64,000 nucleotides of DNA from an uncultured Acidobacteriia bacterium. Its GTDB lineage: Bacteria > Acidobacteriota > Terriglobia > Bryobacterales > Bryobacteraceae. The stretch is from the NCBI GenBank assembly GCA_903851195.1, contig CAINNJ010000039.1:62001-126000 (forward strand), written 5' to 3'. The notes beneath the pieces were generated by a model. It saw only the letters and a program-made list of their open reading frames with translations, searched no databases and had not been told where the DNA came from. Made by a program: the position numbers and the translations under genes. This document shows positions 48,647-56,707 of the stretch, piece after piece (within the stretch, counting starts at the first letter, position 1; every line of letters starts with the position of its first letter).

Positions 48647-48976
48647 GTGACAAACACGCCATTGACGGACGCCGAGCGCATAGCCGAAATGAAGTCATTC
48701 TGCTTCCGTGTCGTCGACGGCTTACTGCGCGTTGCTGCCGCAATAATTTTTGCGCTTGCCGACAGGCTTGTACAAATTGTACTAGAAAATACAGTATTCA
48801 GGTCGGGTCCGCGCTTTCTGGAACTAGCAGAACAAATTTCAAATGTCGGATTTGTGCTTCTCGACGTATATCTAATGTGGGACATGCTGACGGTCTTCGT
48901 TCCGCAGTTGAAAGGGAAACATGGAATACAAGAAGTCAGGGCAGTGGGAATTGAGGAGCCAACTGATGATCTTTAA
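48647..48976 (+). CDS. Unknown small membrane protein in the low-GC insert
   Basis: A 109-residue protein starting at GTG. It has a charged N-terminus (about 1-20), a hydrophobic stretch near 24-45 (RVAAAIIFALADRLVQIVL), and a second one near 68-85 (VGFVLLDVYLMWDMLTVFV). No family is recognised. It overlaps the next gene, so the two are likely co-translated. Codon usage is much less GC-biased than its neighbours, supporting foreign origin. Confidence 0.5.
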   Translation: MTNTPLTDAERIAEMKSFCFRVVDGLLRVAAAIIFALADRLVQIVLENTVFRSGPRFLELAEQISNVGFVLLDVYLMWDMLTVFVPQLKGKHGIQEVRAVGIEEPTDDL

Positions 48977-49496
48977 CAAAGTGCTTCGATTGTTGCCATC
49001 CCTTGCGATTCTGGCTGCCATAGGCGTTGGCGCTGCTCGCGCTCTTGGAGCCAATGCGCAGGATACGCCAGTTATTGCGGTAGTGCCGGGGATTGTGCTG
49101 TTCGTCCTTTCCCGGGTCGTCCTTTGGATGCGCGTGCCGTCCGAGGAAGAGACGAGAGAGATGCAGCGTCAGATCTCCGGAGCTTCTTTGTTTTTTATAA
49201 AGGTGACTGCGGCGGTCATGCTTATTTGCACCGTATCGACTATTTCTGCCGCCTCGTATGCGGCAATGGGATTCCATACAGCGGCATCTCTAACCTTTCG
49301 TTTCGCCGTCGCGATGCTTTTAATCATACCGGCAAGTGCCTTTATAGTCTTTTGCTTCGCTACTGTCACTCGTCAGTATCGCTCTTGGAGAAAAAGCATT
49401 CCAGCACTAAAACCATTGCTGGCTTGTGCTTTGCTCTCAATTTTTATGGTCCCTACGGTAATCGCGGATCACTCGACGTGGGTACATAAAGGATAG
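48966..49496 (+). CDS. Unknown polytopic membrane protein in the low-GC insert
   Basis: A 176-residue protein with about five hydrophobic segments (LLPSLAILAAIGVGAARAL, IAVVPGIVLFVLSRVVL, and three more). The ATG at 48966 follows GAGGAG at eight-base spacing and is preferred over the ATG at 48921. It overlaps the end of the preceding gene by 11 bases. No family recognised. Paired small membrane proteins next to a toxin-antitoxin unit could be part of a toxin or defence module, but nothing in the sequence proves it. Confidence 0.55.
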   Translation: MIFNKVLRLLPSLAILAAIGVGAARALGANAQDTPVIAVVPGIVLFVLSRVVLWMRVPSEEETREMQRQISGASLFFIKVTAAVMLICTVSTISAASYAAMGFHTAASLTFRFAVAMLLIIPASAFIVFCFATVTRQYRSWRKSIPALKPLLACALLSIFMVPTVIADHSTWVHKG

Positions 49497-49636
49497 CGAA
49501 ACCAGAATGGAGGTCGAGATTGGTTCCATAGGCATGGGCCGCGCCGCACTGGCCTCGGTTCATGGCTTCCTTCCCGGACTCCTCGGCCCGGATCCGTATC
49601 CTTTTCGCTGCGCAAGGAACGGCTGCCCTCTTTGAG

Positions 49637-49664
49637 CCCGCGACAAACTCTAATGAGTCGCGGG
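49637..49664. repeat. Inverted repeat, 8-bp stem
   Basis: CCCGCGAC and GTCGCGGG flank a 12-base AT-rich loop, 140 bases after the last insert gene. The stem is not followed by a T-run on the plus strand (GTGTCTGGGG follows), so it is a weak terminator candidate only. Confidence 0.45.
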
Positions 49665-49714
49665 TGTCTGGGGCAGAGGCGCTGTCTCGCAGTGGCCTCC
49701 TCCCGAATCAAAGA

Positions 49715-49730
49715 CGCGGAGGCCTCCGCG
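49715..49730. repeat. Perfect 16-bp palindrome
   Basis: CGCGGAGGCCTCCGCG is exactly self-complementary and sits 45 bases from the right edge of the insert, near the enolase stop codon. It may be a recombination or protein-binding site. Confidence 0.4.
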
Positions 49731-49780
49731 GTTCAGACACCTTCGGCAATCGTTACAACTCGACCCGGAAATAGCCTCCC

Positions 49781-50986
49781 CTACATCCGAACCTGCGCCC
49801 GCCCCCGCACCCCCCGATACGGAAACTTCTTCTTAAATTCCCCGAAATTCACCCGAATTCCGATCCCCGGCGCCTCCGGCAGCCGCACCAACCCATCCTT
49901 CTGCGTCGGATACGTTCCCTCGGTCATCTCCCGGAAAAGCTCGTCATCCGCGCCTTCCCACTCATGAATCAGACAATTCCGGCAAACCGACATCGCCGCC
50001 AGGGACGCCATATGCGCGACCGGCCCGCTGCACTGGTGCGGCGCCACCTCCACCCCATACGCCTCCGCCAGATTCGCGATCTTCCGCAGTTCCGTAATCC
50101 CGCCGGCGTGCATCACATCCGGCTGAATAATCGCCGCCCCCTTCGCATCCAGCAGCGACTTGAATTCATACCGCGAAAACAGCCCTTCACCGGTCGCAAT
50201 CGGCACCGGACTCTTCGCCGCCACCTCGCCCAAGCCCGCCGGACTCTCCCGCAACACAGGCTCCTCCAGAAACAGCGGATGATACGGCGCAATCGCGTTC
50301 GCGAACTGAACCGCCGACCGCACCGAGAACGTCTCCGCGCACTCCAGCGCGATATCGCCGCGATTGCCGAACACCCCCCGAATCGCCGCCAGTTCCGCCA
50401 CGTTCTTCGCGATGCGCTCCAGTTCGAAATCGCCCTGGGGCAGCGTGTATTTCACCGCCGTCCAGCCCTGTTCACGCGTCTTTGCCGCCAGGTCCGTCAG
50501 CGCCGCCACGTCGCGCTTCTCTTTGGGAATCGACGCATCCCAGTGCGTGAAATACACGCGCTGCTCTTTCCGGATCGGCCCGCCCAGCAGGCGGTGCAGC
50601 GGCACGCCGAGCCGCTTCGCCTCGATATCCCACAACGCCTGATCGATCGCCGAAAGTCCGGTCATCAGCGCCGGGCCGTTGCGCCACCTGGTCGCCACGT
50701 AGTACACGCGATTCCAGTGCTCTTCGGGACCGGAAGGATCGCGCCCCACATACTCCGGTTCCAGCCACCGCAGCACGGCCTCCGCGATATCGGTGCGGCT
50801 CTCCAGCGTCGCCTCGCCAAGGCCGGTGATACCGGCGTCCGTGTAAACCTCCACGAACATCAGGTCGCGCCAGCGAACCGAAACTTTATGAATACCGAAA
50901 CCGGTGATTTTGACGTTTCCCGAAGGCCCGGCCGCGAGCAGCGGCAACGCCCCCAATCCACTCAGCAGCGAACGGCGAGTCAGCAC
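49781..50986 (-). CDS. Enolase-superfamily dehydratase (galactonate dehydratase-like)
   Basis: A 401-residue mandelate-racemase/muconate-lactonizing-type enzyme with a twin-Arg-like start (MLTRRSLLSGLGALPLLAAG), suggesting Tat export. Metal ligands fit the three acidic positions: ALECAE, FLEEPV and ATGEGLF; the catalytic His is in VEVAPHQCSGPVAH, and the Lys in AVKYTLP. The first ligand is Glu rather than the usual Asp. It probably dehydrates a sugar acid. Its 3' end exists in a second degenerate copy 1.6 kb away. Confidence 0.85.
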   Translation of the reverse strand: MLTRRSLLSGLGALPLLAAGPSGNVKITGFGIHKVSVRWRDLMFVEVYTDAGITGLGEATLESRTDIAEAVLRWLEPEYVGRDPSGPEEHWNRVYYVATRWRNGPALMTGLSAIDQALWDIEAKRLGVPLHRLLGGPIRKEQRVYFTHWDASIPKEKRDVAALTDLAAKTREQGWTAVKYTLPQGDFELERIAKNVAELAAIRGVFGNRGDIALECAETFSVRSAVQFANAIAPYHPLFLEEPVLRESPAGLGEVAAKSPVPIATGEGLFSRYEFKSLLDAKGAAIIQPDVMHAGGITELRKIANLAEAYGVEVAPHQCSGPVAHMASLAAMSVCRNCLIHEWEGADDELFREMTEGTYPTQKDGLVRLPEAPGIGIRVNFGEFKKKFPYRGVRGRAQVRM

Positions 50987-51000
50987 TCCGGAATGATATC

Positions 51001-51639
51001 TCAGAGCCCGCGCGGCAGAGCTGCTATAACCGCTTCCAGCCGATCCAGCGCCCCCACAAAAAAGTGATCCGCCGCCTCGATAAACTCCAGCCGCTTCGGC
51101 TCCGCGAACTTCGCGAACGCAGCCTCCAGCTCATCCTTCGGACCATGCACGTCGATCGTGCTGTGCACGAAATACTTCGGCAGCCCGCACCCGCCCAGAT
51201 AATCGAACTTCCCCAGCGTCGTCGGAAAGCCCACGCCGATCAGCCGCTCCGGCCGCGGCTCCGGCATCCGGCAGCCCAGCTTCAGCGCCACCCGCGACCC
51301 AAACGAAAACCCCGCCATCGCGTACGGAAGCTCCGGATACCGCGCCCGCAGAAACTCCAGCGCCGCCCGCGCATCTTCCATCTCGCCCGGCCCGCCGTCG
51401 TGCTTGCCCTCGCTCAGATTGACGCCGCGAAAATTGAACCGCAGCACCACGCTGCCCGATTGCCGCAGCCCGCGCGCCATCCGGTAAACCACCTTGTTGT
51501 GCATGGTGCCGCCGAACAGCGGATGCGGATGGCACACCAGACAAGCCTCGGTCGGCTCGCCATTCTCCGGTTCCTCGAGCAGGGCTTCCAGCCGGCCCGC
51601 CGGACCGGCAATGAAATGCGATTCGATTCGCCGCGGCAT
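51001..51639 (-). CDS. Alpha/beta hydrolase
   Basis: A 212-residue hydrolase: CHPHPLFGGTMHNKVV (oxyanion region), nucleophile elbow GFSFGS, an acidic residue in STIDVHGPKDEL and the final His in AADHFFVG complete a Ser-Asp-His triad. It is the small dienelactone-hydrolase-like subfamily that often lacks a lid domain. Substrate unknown. It lies 14 bases after yajQ, on the same strand. Confidence 0.82.
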   Translation of the reverse strand: MPRRIESHFIAGPAGRLEALLEEPENGEPTEACLVCHPHPLFGGTMHNKVVYRMARGLRQSGSVVLRFNFRGVNLSEGKHDGGPGEMEDARAALEFLRARYPELPYAMAGFSFGSRVALKLGCRMPEPRPERLIGVGFPTTLGKFDYLGGCGLPKYFVHSTIDVHGPKDELEAAFAKFAEPKRLEFIEAADHFFVGALDRLEAVIAALPRGL

Positions 51640-51652
51640 CTCTGAGTGCGGC

Positions 51653-52153
51653 CTAGTTGGTGCGGAAATTCGTGTATTGCAGTTCGATGCCGAAATCCGA
51701 ACTCTTCAGCAGCGCAATCGCCTGCTGCAGGGTGTCCCTGTCTTTGCCGCTGATCCGCACCAGATCGCCCTGAATCGCAGCCTGCACCTTCAGCTTGCTG
51801 TCCTTCATCTTCTTGACGATCTCTTTCGCCTTCTCGGTCGCAATTCCGGAAATCAGTGTGATCTCCTGCTTCACGGTCGAGCCGGACGCCGAATTCACCG
51901 TGCCGTACGTCAGGTTGCGAATCGGCACGCCGCGCTTCACCAGCTTCTGATTCAGAATTTCGATCACGGCTTTGAGCTTAAAATCATCCGCGCTCGTCAG
52001 CACCAGCTTCTTGTCTTTTTCGTTCAGCTCGATGTTGCTCTTCGAGTCTTTCAGGTCGTAGCGGGTCGTGATCTCTTTCATCGCCTGCTGGATGGCATTC
52101 GTCACTTCCGGCAGTTCAATCTGCGATACCACGTCGAAACTGTTATCGGGCAT
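51653..52153 (-). CDS. yajQ: YajQ-family nucleotide (cyclic di-GMP)-binding protein
   Basis: A 166-residue YajQ protein: FDVVSQIELPEVTNAIQQAMKEITTRYDLK at the start, IELNEKDKKLVLTSADDF, and LVRISGKDRDTLQQAIALLKSSDF near the end. These are family blocks across the full length. In Xanthomonas a homologue binds cyclic di-GMP and works with a transcription factor. No cyclic di-GMP enzymes are in this window, so the role here is unassigned. Confidence 0.92.
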   Translation of the reverse strand: MPDNSFDVVSQIELPEVTNAIQQAMKEITTRYDLKDSKSNIELNEKDKKLVLTSADDFKLKAVIEILNQKLVKRGVPIRNLTYGTVNSASGSTVKQEITLISGIATEKAKEIVKKMKDSKLKVQAAIQGDLVRISGKDRDTLQQAIALLKSSDFGIELQYTNFRTN

Positions 52154-52180
52154 TCACAGTTAGTTTACAGAATCTCCCGT

Positions 52181-52972
52181 TTACAGGATGGACCGCACCA
52201 TACCGCCATCCACGGGAATGGTCGCGCCGGTGACATATGCGGCCTGTTCGGACGCCAGAAACGCCACCAGCGCGGCCAGTTCCTCCGGCCTGCCCACCCG
52301 TTTCGCCGGAATCGGCTGCGCGATTTCCGCAAGCGCCGCCGCCTCGTCCATCCCGCGTTCCAGCCTCGGCTGAAGGTGCATCTGCCGCACGCGATCGGTC
52401 AGGATCAGCCCGGAAGCCACGTTGTTCACGGTGATGCCGAACGGCGCTACCTCGTCCGCCAGCAGTTTCGCCATCCCGACCACTCCCAGCCGCGCCGCCG
52501 TCGATAACACCGACCCCGCCAGCACGCTCTTCGTCGACAAGCTCACGATGTTCACGATCCGGCCCCAGCGCGCGTCCTTCATCGCCCCGATCACCAGTCG
52601 CGAAAACCGCACCGTGCTCATCAGATTCAGTTCGAGAGCCTTAACCCATTGCTCGTCACTGAACTGTTCGAAGCTGCCGAACGGCGGCCCGCCGGCGTTG
52701 TTTACCAGAATATCCACGCGGCCAAACGCCTGCACCGCGCCCCGGTAGATCGCCTCGCACTGTGCCGCGTCGGTCACGTCGACGCTCATGGCCCGAACAT
52801 CCGAACCCGTCTGTTCCCGCAGCGCGGCCGCCGTGGCCTCCAGTTCCGCCGCATTGCGCGAACCGATCATCACCCGCGCGCCTTCCTGAGCCAGCGCCAG
52901 AGCGCTCGCGCGCCCCAGCCCCTTGCTCGCGGCGAGCACCAGCGCGGCTTTCCCGCGGAGTCCAAAATCCAT
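52181..52972 (-). CDS. Atypical SDR without the catalytic Tyr/Lys
   Basis: A 263-residue SDR with a normal cofactor motif (LVLAASKGLGRA), NNAGG and a normal C-terminal GATIPVDGGMV. At the YxxxK position, however, the sequence reads STAAR in VLSTAARLG, so Tyr is replaced by Ser and Lys by Arg. It belongs to the divergent SDR group with S/N-x-x-x-R sequences, which may have different chemistry or a structural role. It starts two bases after the receiver protein's stop. Confidence 0.82.
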   Translation of the reverse strand: MDFGLRGKAALVLAASKGLGRASALALAQEGARVMIGSRNAAELEATAAALREQTGSDVRAMSVDVTDAAQCEAIYRGAVQAFGRVDILVNNAGGPPFGSFEQFSDEQWVKALELNLMSTVRFSRLVIGAMKDARWGRIVNIVSLSTKSVLAGSVLSTAARLGVVGMAKLLADEVAPFGITVNNVASGLILTDRVRQMHLQPRLERGMDEAAALAEIAQPIPAKRVGRPEELAALVAFLASEQAAYVTGATIPVDGGMVRSIL

Positions 52973-52974
52973 AA

Positions 52975-53529
52975 CTAAGCCTTTGTGTTGGGTTTGCGTC
53001 CCGCGAGCGCGGCCACTACGCGGTCCGTCATCTGGTCGATCAAGGCCGGCATCGCGGCATCCAGAGCCACCGTGACCGCCGCGCGCACCAGTTCGGGGTC
53101 GATCACCGCCACTGAGCGCGGGGCCTGCGCCACAGGGGCGACCGCCGCCACCGCCGGCGCCGGACGTTTCTTATTCCCCTGCACGAACCGCCCGATCGAA
53201 CTCAGCAGCAGCGTCGCCTCGAACGGCTTCTTCAGTATGCCGTCCGCGCGAACCCGGTCCACCTCGGCCTCGTCGATCCGTTCCACCGCGCCCGCCGTCA
53301 AAATCACCGGCGCGCCGCCGTGCCGCTTCACGTACTCGCAGACTTCATAGCCGGAGACCTCCGGCATCGAAATATCCGCGATAATCAGGTCCGGCTCGGC
53401 GTCCTGCAGACGCAACATGGCCACGCGGCCATCGCTTACCGTGATGACCTCGTGGCCTTCGTCGCGCAGAATTCTCTCCCCCATCCGTTGGGCATGGGGG
53501 CTGTCATCCGCCAGCAGAATCCGGCTCAT
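52975..53529 (-). CDS. Receiver-domain response regulator with a short helical C-terminus
   Basis: A 184-residue protein: a CheY-like receiver (residues 1-120) with D8/D9, phosphorylation site D52 (IIADISMPE), T78 and K101 (KKPFEA), and then a 60-residue tail rich in Ala/Val with a VALDAAMPALIDQMTDRVVAAL helix. There is no DNA-binding domain, so it likely acts by protein contact. It overlaps the BamD-like gene by four bases (ATGA), an unusual neighbour. Confidence 0.85.
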   Translation of the reverse strand: MSRILLADDSPHAQRMGERILRDEGHEVITVSDGRVAMLRLQDAEPDLIIADISMPEVSGYEVCEYVKRHGGAPVILTAGAVERIDEAEVDRVRADGILKKPFEATLLLSSIGRFVQGNKKRPAPAVAAVAPVAQAPRSVAVIDPELVRAAVTVALDAAMPALIDQMTDRVVAALAGRKPNTKA

Positions 53530-54923
53530 TGCTTCGGCGGAGCGGGCGTTTCCGGTACCTTTGCGGCAGGCGTCGTATTCGTCGTCGGTCCCGAAGCCGC
53601 GGCGGCATCCGTTGTCGTCGGCGTCTTGTTCTTCTTGGCGGCTTTCGCGGCCTTGGCCTGCGCCCGGGCCTGCTGCTTCTGGAACTCTTTAATCTGCTGC
53701 GCCGTCGCCGGATGGTTCGTCGGAGGCGGAGCCACGGCCGCCGGCTCGGCCGGTGCCGCGGACTGCCCGTTCGACCCGACGCTGGCCTTCTGCTCTCCGG
53801 TCCCCGCGCCTTCCTTGCCCACCACGCCGTTCTGCGAGCTCATGCGGGCGTCCGGACCCTTGTCCAGATTCTCCGTATTGCCCACCACGCCGCCCACCAC
53901 GTCGCTCACGCCACTGGTCCTGCCCGCCGCCACTTCCGGCACGCTGACGGGCACCGACGGCCGAATCGTCGTCATCGCCGGCGTGCCGGTCTTCGCCGCC
54001 AGACTCATGTCCGGACGGCCCGAAACCATCCCGACCGCCTTGCTGACCAACCCCAGCTTCTTGCGATTCTCCAGTTCGTACTTCTGGTGCGCGTAAGCGT
54101 TCGCGTCCGCCTGCGGCACCGGCCGCTTCATCGCCGTCAGCCGCTCTTTCGCGCCGTCCACATGCTGGCTCAGCGGATAATCCTTCACGATCTTCGTCAG
54201 CGCGTCCGCTTCCTGATTCTCGAAGCGGTCGCCCATCTTCCGGTACGAATCCGCCCCCTGCCAGAGAGCCTGATCGGCGCCGCTGTAAAGCGGATACTGG
54301 CTCGTCACGTAAGCGAAACGGCTCGCCGCCGCCGGGAAGCTGCCTTTGTGGTGATAGAAATCGCCCGCCCGGTATTCCTTGTCCGCCAGCACTTCCTGCA
54401 CCTGCAGCAGCTTTAGCTTGGCGGGTTCCGCGAACTTCGAGTTCGGGAACTGATTCAGCACCTGCCGGCACTCGTCTTCCGCGCGCGTCGCCTGGCTGGC
54501 GTCGCGGTCCGCTTTCTCCATCTGTTTGTAATGGATCTCGCAAACCTTGAACTGCGATTGCGCCGCTTCTTCCATGTTCGGATAGAACAGGATGAAGTCC
54601 TTGTACTCCGCTTCCGCCTGCGCCAGACCGTGCGCCCCGCCCTCGCGGTACCAGCTGTCGGCGATGGCCAGCTTGGCTTTCGCCAGGAATTCGCTGGTGT
54701 CGTACGTGTTGATCAGCGTATTCAGCGTCAGCCGCGCCACTTCGTAATTGCCCTTCTCGATGTTCTTGATGGACCGGTCGAACAGCACCTTATCGGGCTG
54801 CAGCGTGTCTTTCGAGATCGGGGTCTCGTACTTCTTCCGCCGGAACGGAAAACCGAAGCCGGAGAACAGCAGGATGGCGAGCAGGCTCGCGGTGATAACA
54901 AAGAGGGGATTGCGTCGCTGCAT
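53526..54923 (-). CDS. bamD: BamD-like outer-membrane assembly lipoprotein relative with long C-terminal tail
   Basis: A 465-residue protein. Residues about 40-270 form TPR repeats of the BamD/ComL type (DRSIKNIEKGNYEVARLTLNTLI; YKDFILFYPNMEEAAQSQFKVCEIHYKQM; a QYPLYSGADQALWQGADSY repeat). Then follows a roughly 190-residue tail of Gly/Ser/Pro/Ala/Lys low-complexity sequence that normal BamD (about 245-280 residues) lacks. The N-terminus is hydrophobic but no Cys lipobox is evident, so membrane anchoring may differ. BamD serves the BAM complex that inserts outer-membrane barrels. Confidence 0.8.
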   Translation of the reverse strand: MQRRNPLFVITASLLAILLFSGFGFPFRRKKYETPISKDTLQPDKVLFDRSIKNIEKGNYEVARLTLNTLINTYDTSEFLAKAKLAIADSWYREGGAHGLAQAEAEYKDFILFYPNMEEAAQSQFKVCEIHYKQMEKADRDASQATRAEDECRQVLNQFPNSKFAEPAKLKLLQVQEVLADKEYRAGDFYHHKGSFPAAASRFAYVTSQYPLYSGADQALWQGADSYRKMGDRFENQEADALTKIVKDYPLSQHVDGAKERLTAMKRPVPQADANAYAHQKYELENRKKLGLVSKAVGMVSGRPDMSLAAKTGTPAMTTIRPSVPVSVPEVAAGRTSGVSDVVGGVVGNTENLDKGPDARMSSQNGVVGKEGAGTGEQKASVGSNGQSAAPAEPAAVAPPPTNHPATAQQIKEFQKQQARAQAKAAKAAKKNKTPTTTDAAAASGPTTNTTPAAKVPETPAPPKQ

Positions 54924-55060
54924 CAGATATCTTCCATATTATCGTGGTTTGCGCCACCACCCCCTCCGCCCGGCGGATTGGTGCGGCGCGCTGGCCAAAA
55001 AGACGTAAATTCGTGAAGAACACACGCACGCCGGTACCCAGCCCCGGCGCGGCCGTAAAA

Positions 55061-55735
55061 CTAAACCTTCGCCGCCGTGGCCAGTTCCGCGATCTGTTGC
55101 ATTTCCTTCACGGTTGCAGCCGGATCGGCACTCCCGAACACATGGGAACCCGCCACCATCCAGTCGCACCCCGCCTGCACAATCTCCGTCAGATTGTCGT
55201 GATTCACGCCGCCGTCGATCTCAATCGCGAAACCCAGCCTCTGCTCCCGCCGGATCTGGTCCAGCTTCCGGATCTTGTTCAGCGCGTTCGGAATGAACTT
55301 CTGCCCGCCAAAGCCCGGATTCACGCTCATAATCAGCACGTAATCCACGGCGTACAGAATGTCTTCCAGCACGCTCACCGGCGTCGCCGGATTCAGCACC
55401 ACCCCGGCCCGCGCTCCCATACTCTGGATGTGCCGGACCGTCCTGTCCAAATGCCGCGCGGCCTCGTAATGCACGGAAACCTGATCCGCTCCGGCTTCAA
55501 TAAAAATCGGCGCGAACGTATCGGGGTCCGTAATCATCAGATGCACATCCAGCGTCAGCGACGTGATCTGCCGCACCGACTTCACCACCGGCGGCCCCAG
55601 TGTCAGGTTGGGCACAAAGTGCCCGTCCATCACGTCCACGTGGAGCATCGTTGCCCCCCCGCGCTCCACTTTTGCGATATCTTCCCCCAGCCGGGCAAAA
55701 TCGGCCGAGAGGATCGAGGGCAGGATCTGAACCAT
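55061..55735 (-). CDS. rpe: Ribulose-phosphate 3-epimerase
   Basis: A 224-residue TIM barrel that converts ribulose 5-phosphate to xylulose 5-phosphate in the pentose phosphate pathway. Motifs: ILPSILSADFARLGED, LHVDVMDGHFVPN (metal His/Asp), LDVHLMI, VLIMSVNPGFGGQKF, and DGGVNHDN. Separated from the bamD-like gene by about 140 bases with no supported feature. Divergent from the YCII-VOC gene. Confidence 0.95.
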   Translation of the reverse strand: MVQILPSILSADFARLGEDIAKVERGGATMLHVDVMDGHFVPNLTLGPPVVKSVRQITSLTLDVHLMITDPDTFAPIFIEAGADQVSVHYEAARHLDRTVRHIQSMGARAGVVLNPATPVSVLEDILYAVDYVLIMSVNPGFGGQKFIPNALNKIRKLDQIRREQRLGFAIEIDGGVNHDNLTEIVQAGCDWMVAGSHVFGSADPAATVKEMQQIAELATAAKV

Positions 55736-55835
55736 TTTCCAGCGCTATCTTAGCACGCAAAAAGCGCGAATTTTCACCCCATGGCCGGTCGATCCCGCCG
55801 CGTCCCGTTCGATAGTCTTACAGAGGAAAACAAAC

Positions 55836-56687
55836 ATGCGATTCATGGTTTTAGTCAAAGCGAACGGGAATACCGAGGCCGGGGTGATGCCCAGCGAGCA
55901 GCTGATCGCCGAAATGACCGCCTTCAACACGGAACTGGTAAACGCCGGTATCCTGCTGGCGGGTGAGGGATTGCAGCCGAGTTCCAGAGGCGCGCGCATC
56001 CGCTTTTCCGGCACGGAGCGCAGCGTGATCGACGGGCCCTTCGCCGAGACGAGGGAACTCATCGCCGGCTACTGGATCTGGCAGGTGAAATCCCGCGAAG
56101 AGGCTATCGAGTGGGCGAAGCGCTGCCCGAATCCCACCGGTGAAGAGTCGGTGCTGGAACTCCGGCAGATCTTTGAACCCGGGGACTTTGGCGAGGCGCT
56201 CACTCCCGAACTGCGCGAACAGGAAGAAAGCCTTCGCGCGCAGGCCGCGAAACAGACCCAAAGCCCGGCCGCCCCGAAGCTCCAGGTCAGCCCGTATCTG
56301 AGTTTCGACGGCCGGTGTGAAGAAGCCTTCGGCTTTTACGCGCAGGTTCTGGGCGGGAAAATCCAGGGGCTGTTTCCCTACGCGGGAACGCCCGTTGAAT
56401 CGCACGTCCCGGAGGACTTCCGCTCGAAGGTCATGCACGCCACCCTCACCTTCGGCGACCAGACGCTCCTCGGTTCCGACGTGCAGCCGGACCGCTATCA
56501 GAAGCCCGGCGGCATGCAGGTCTCTCTGCAGATCGGCGACCCCGCCGAAGCCGAACGCATCTTTCGTGCGTTCGAACCCGGCGCCACCGTCACCATGCCC
56601 CTCCAGAAAACCTTCTGGTCGGAACGCTTCGGCATGCTCACCGATCGCTTCGGCATCCGCTGGATGTTCAACTGCGAAGGGCGCTGA
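55836..56687 (+). CDS. YCII-domain/VOC (PhnB) fusion protein
   Basis: A 283-residue two-domain protein. Residues 1-115 are a YCII-related domain (MRFMVLVKANGNTEAG, the DGPF signature in VIDGPFAETRELI); residues about 148-283 are a PhnB-like glyoxalase domain (SPYLSFDGRCEEAFGFYAQVLGG, MHATLTFGDQTLLGSD, FGIRWMFNC). The two are often adjacent separate genes. Fusion implies they act together, possibly as enzyme or ligand carrier. Function unproven. Confidence 0.8.
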   Translation: MRFMVLVKANGNTEAGVMPSEQLIAEMTAFNTELVNAGILLAGEGLQPSSRGARIRFSGTERSVIDGPFAETRELIAGYWIWQVKSREEAIEWAKRCPNPTGEESVLELRQIFEPGDFGEALTPELREQEESLRAQAAKQTQSPAAPKLQVSPYLSFDGRCEEAFGFYAQVLGGKIQGLFPYAGTPVESHVPEDFRSKVMHATLTFGDQTLLGSDVQPDRYQKPGGMQVSLQIGDPAEAERIFRAFEPGATVTMPLQKTFWSERFGMLTDRFGIRWMFNCEGR

Positions 56688-56707
56688 AACGGCTACACTC
56701 ATTCTCA

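Larger units (their letters stand above)
48379..49774. other. Low-GC insert bracketed by enolase-gene 3' copies
   Basis: The 1.4 kb between the two copies of the enolase 3' end differs from the rest of the window. Runs such as TTTTTTTTATAG occur, and the row 48841-48900 has only 27 G+C of 60 bases, while flanking genes are clearly richer. The insert carries two small membrane-protein genes; 48379-48646 has no gene I can support, and 49497-49774 holds only palindromes. No integrase, transposase or tRNA is present. Lateral origin is an inference from composition. Confidence 0.65.
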
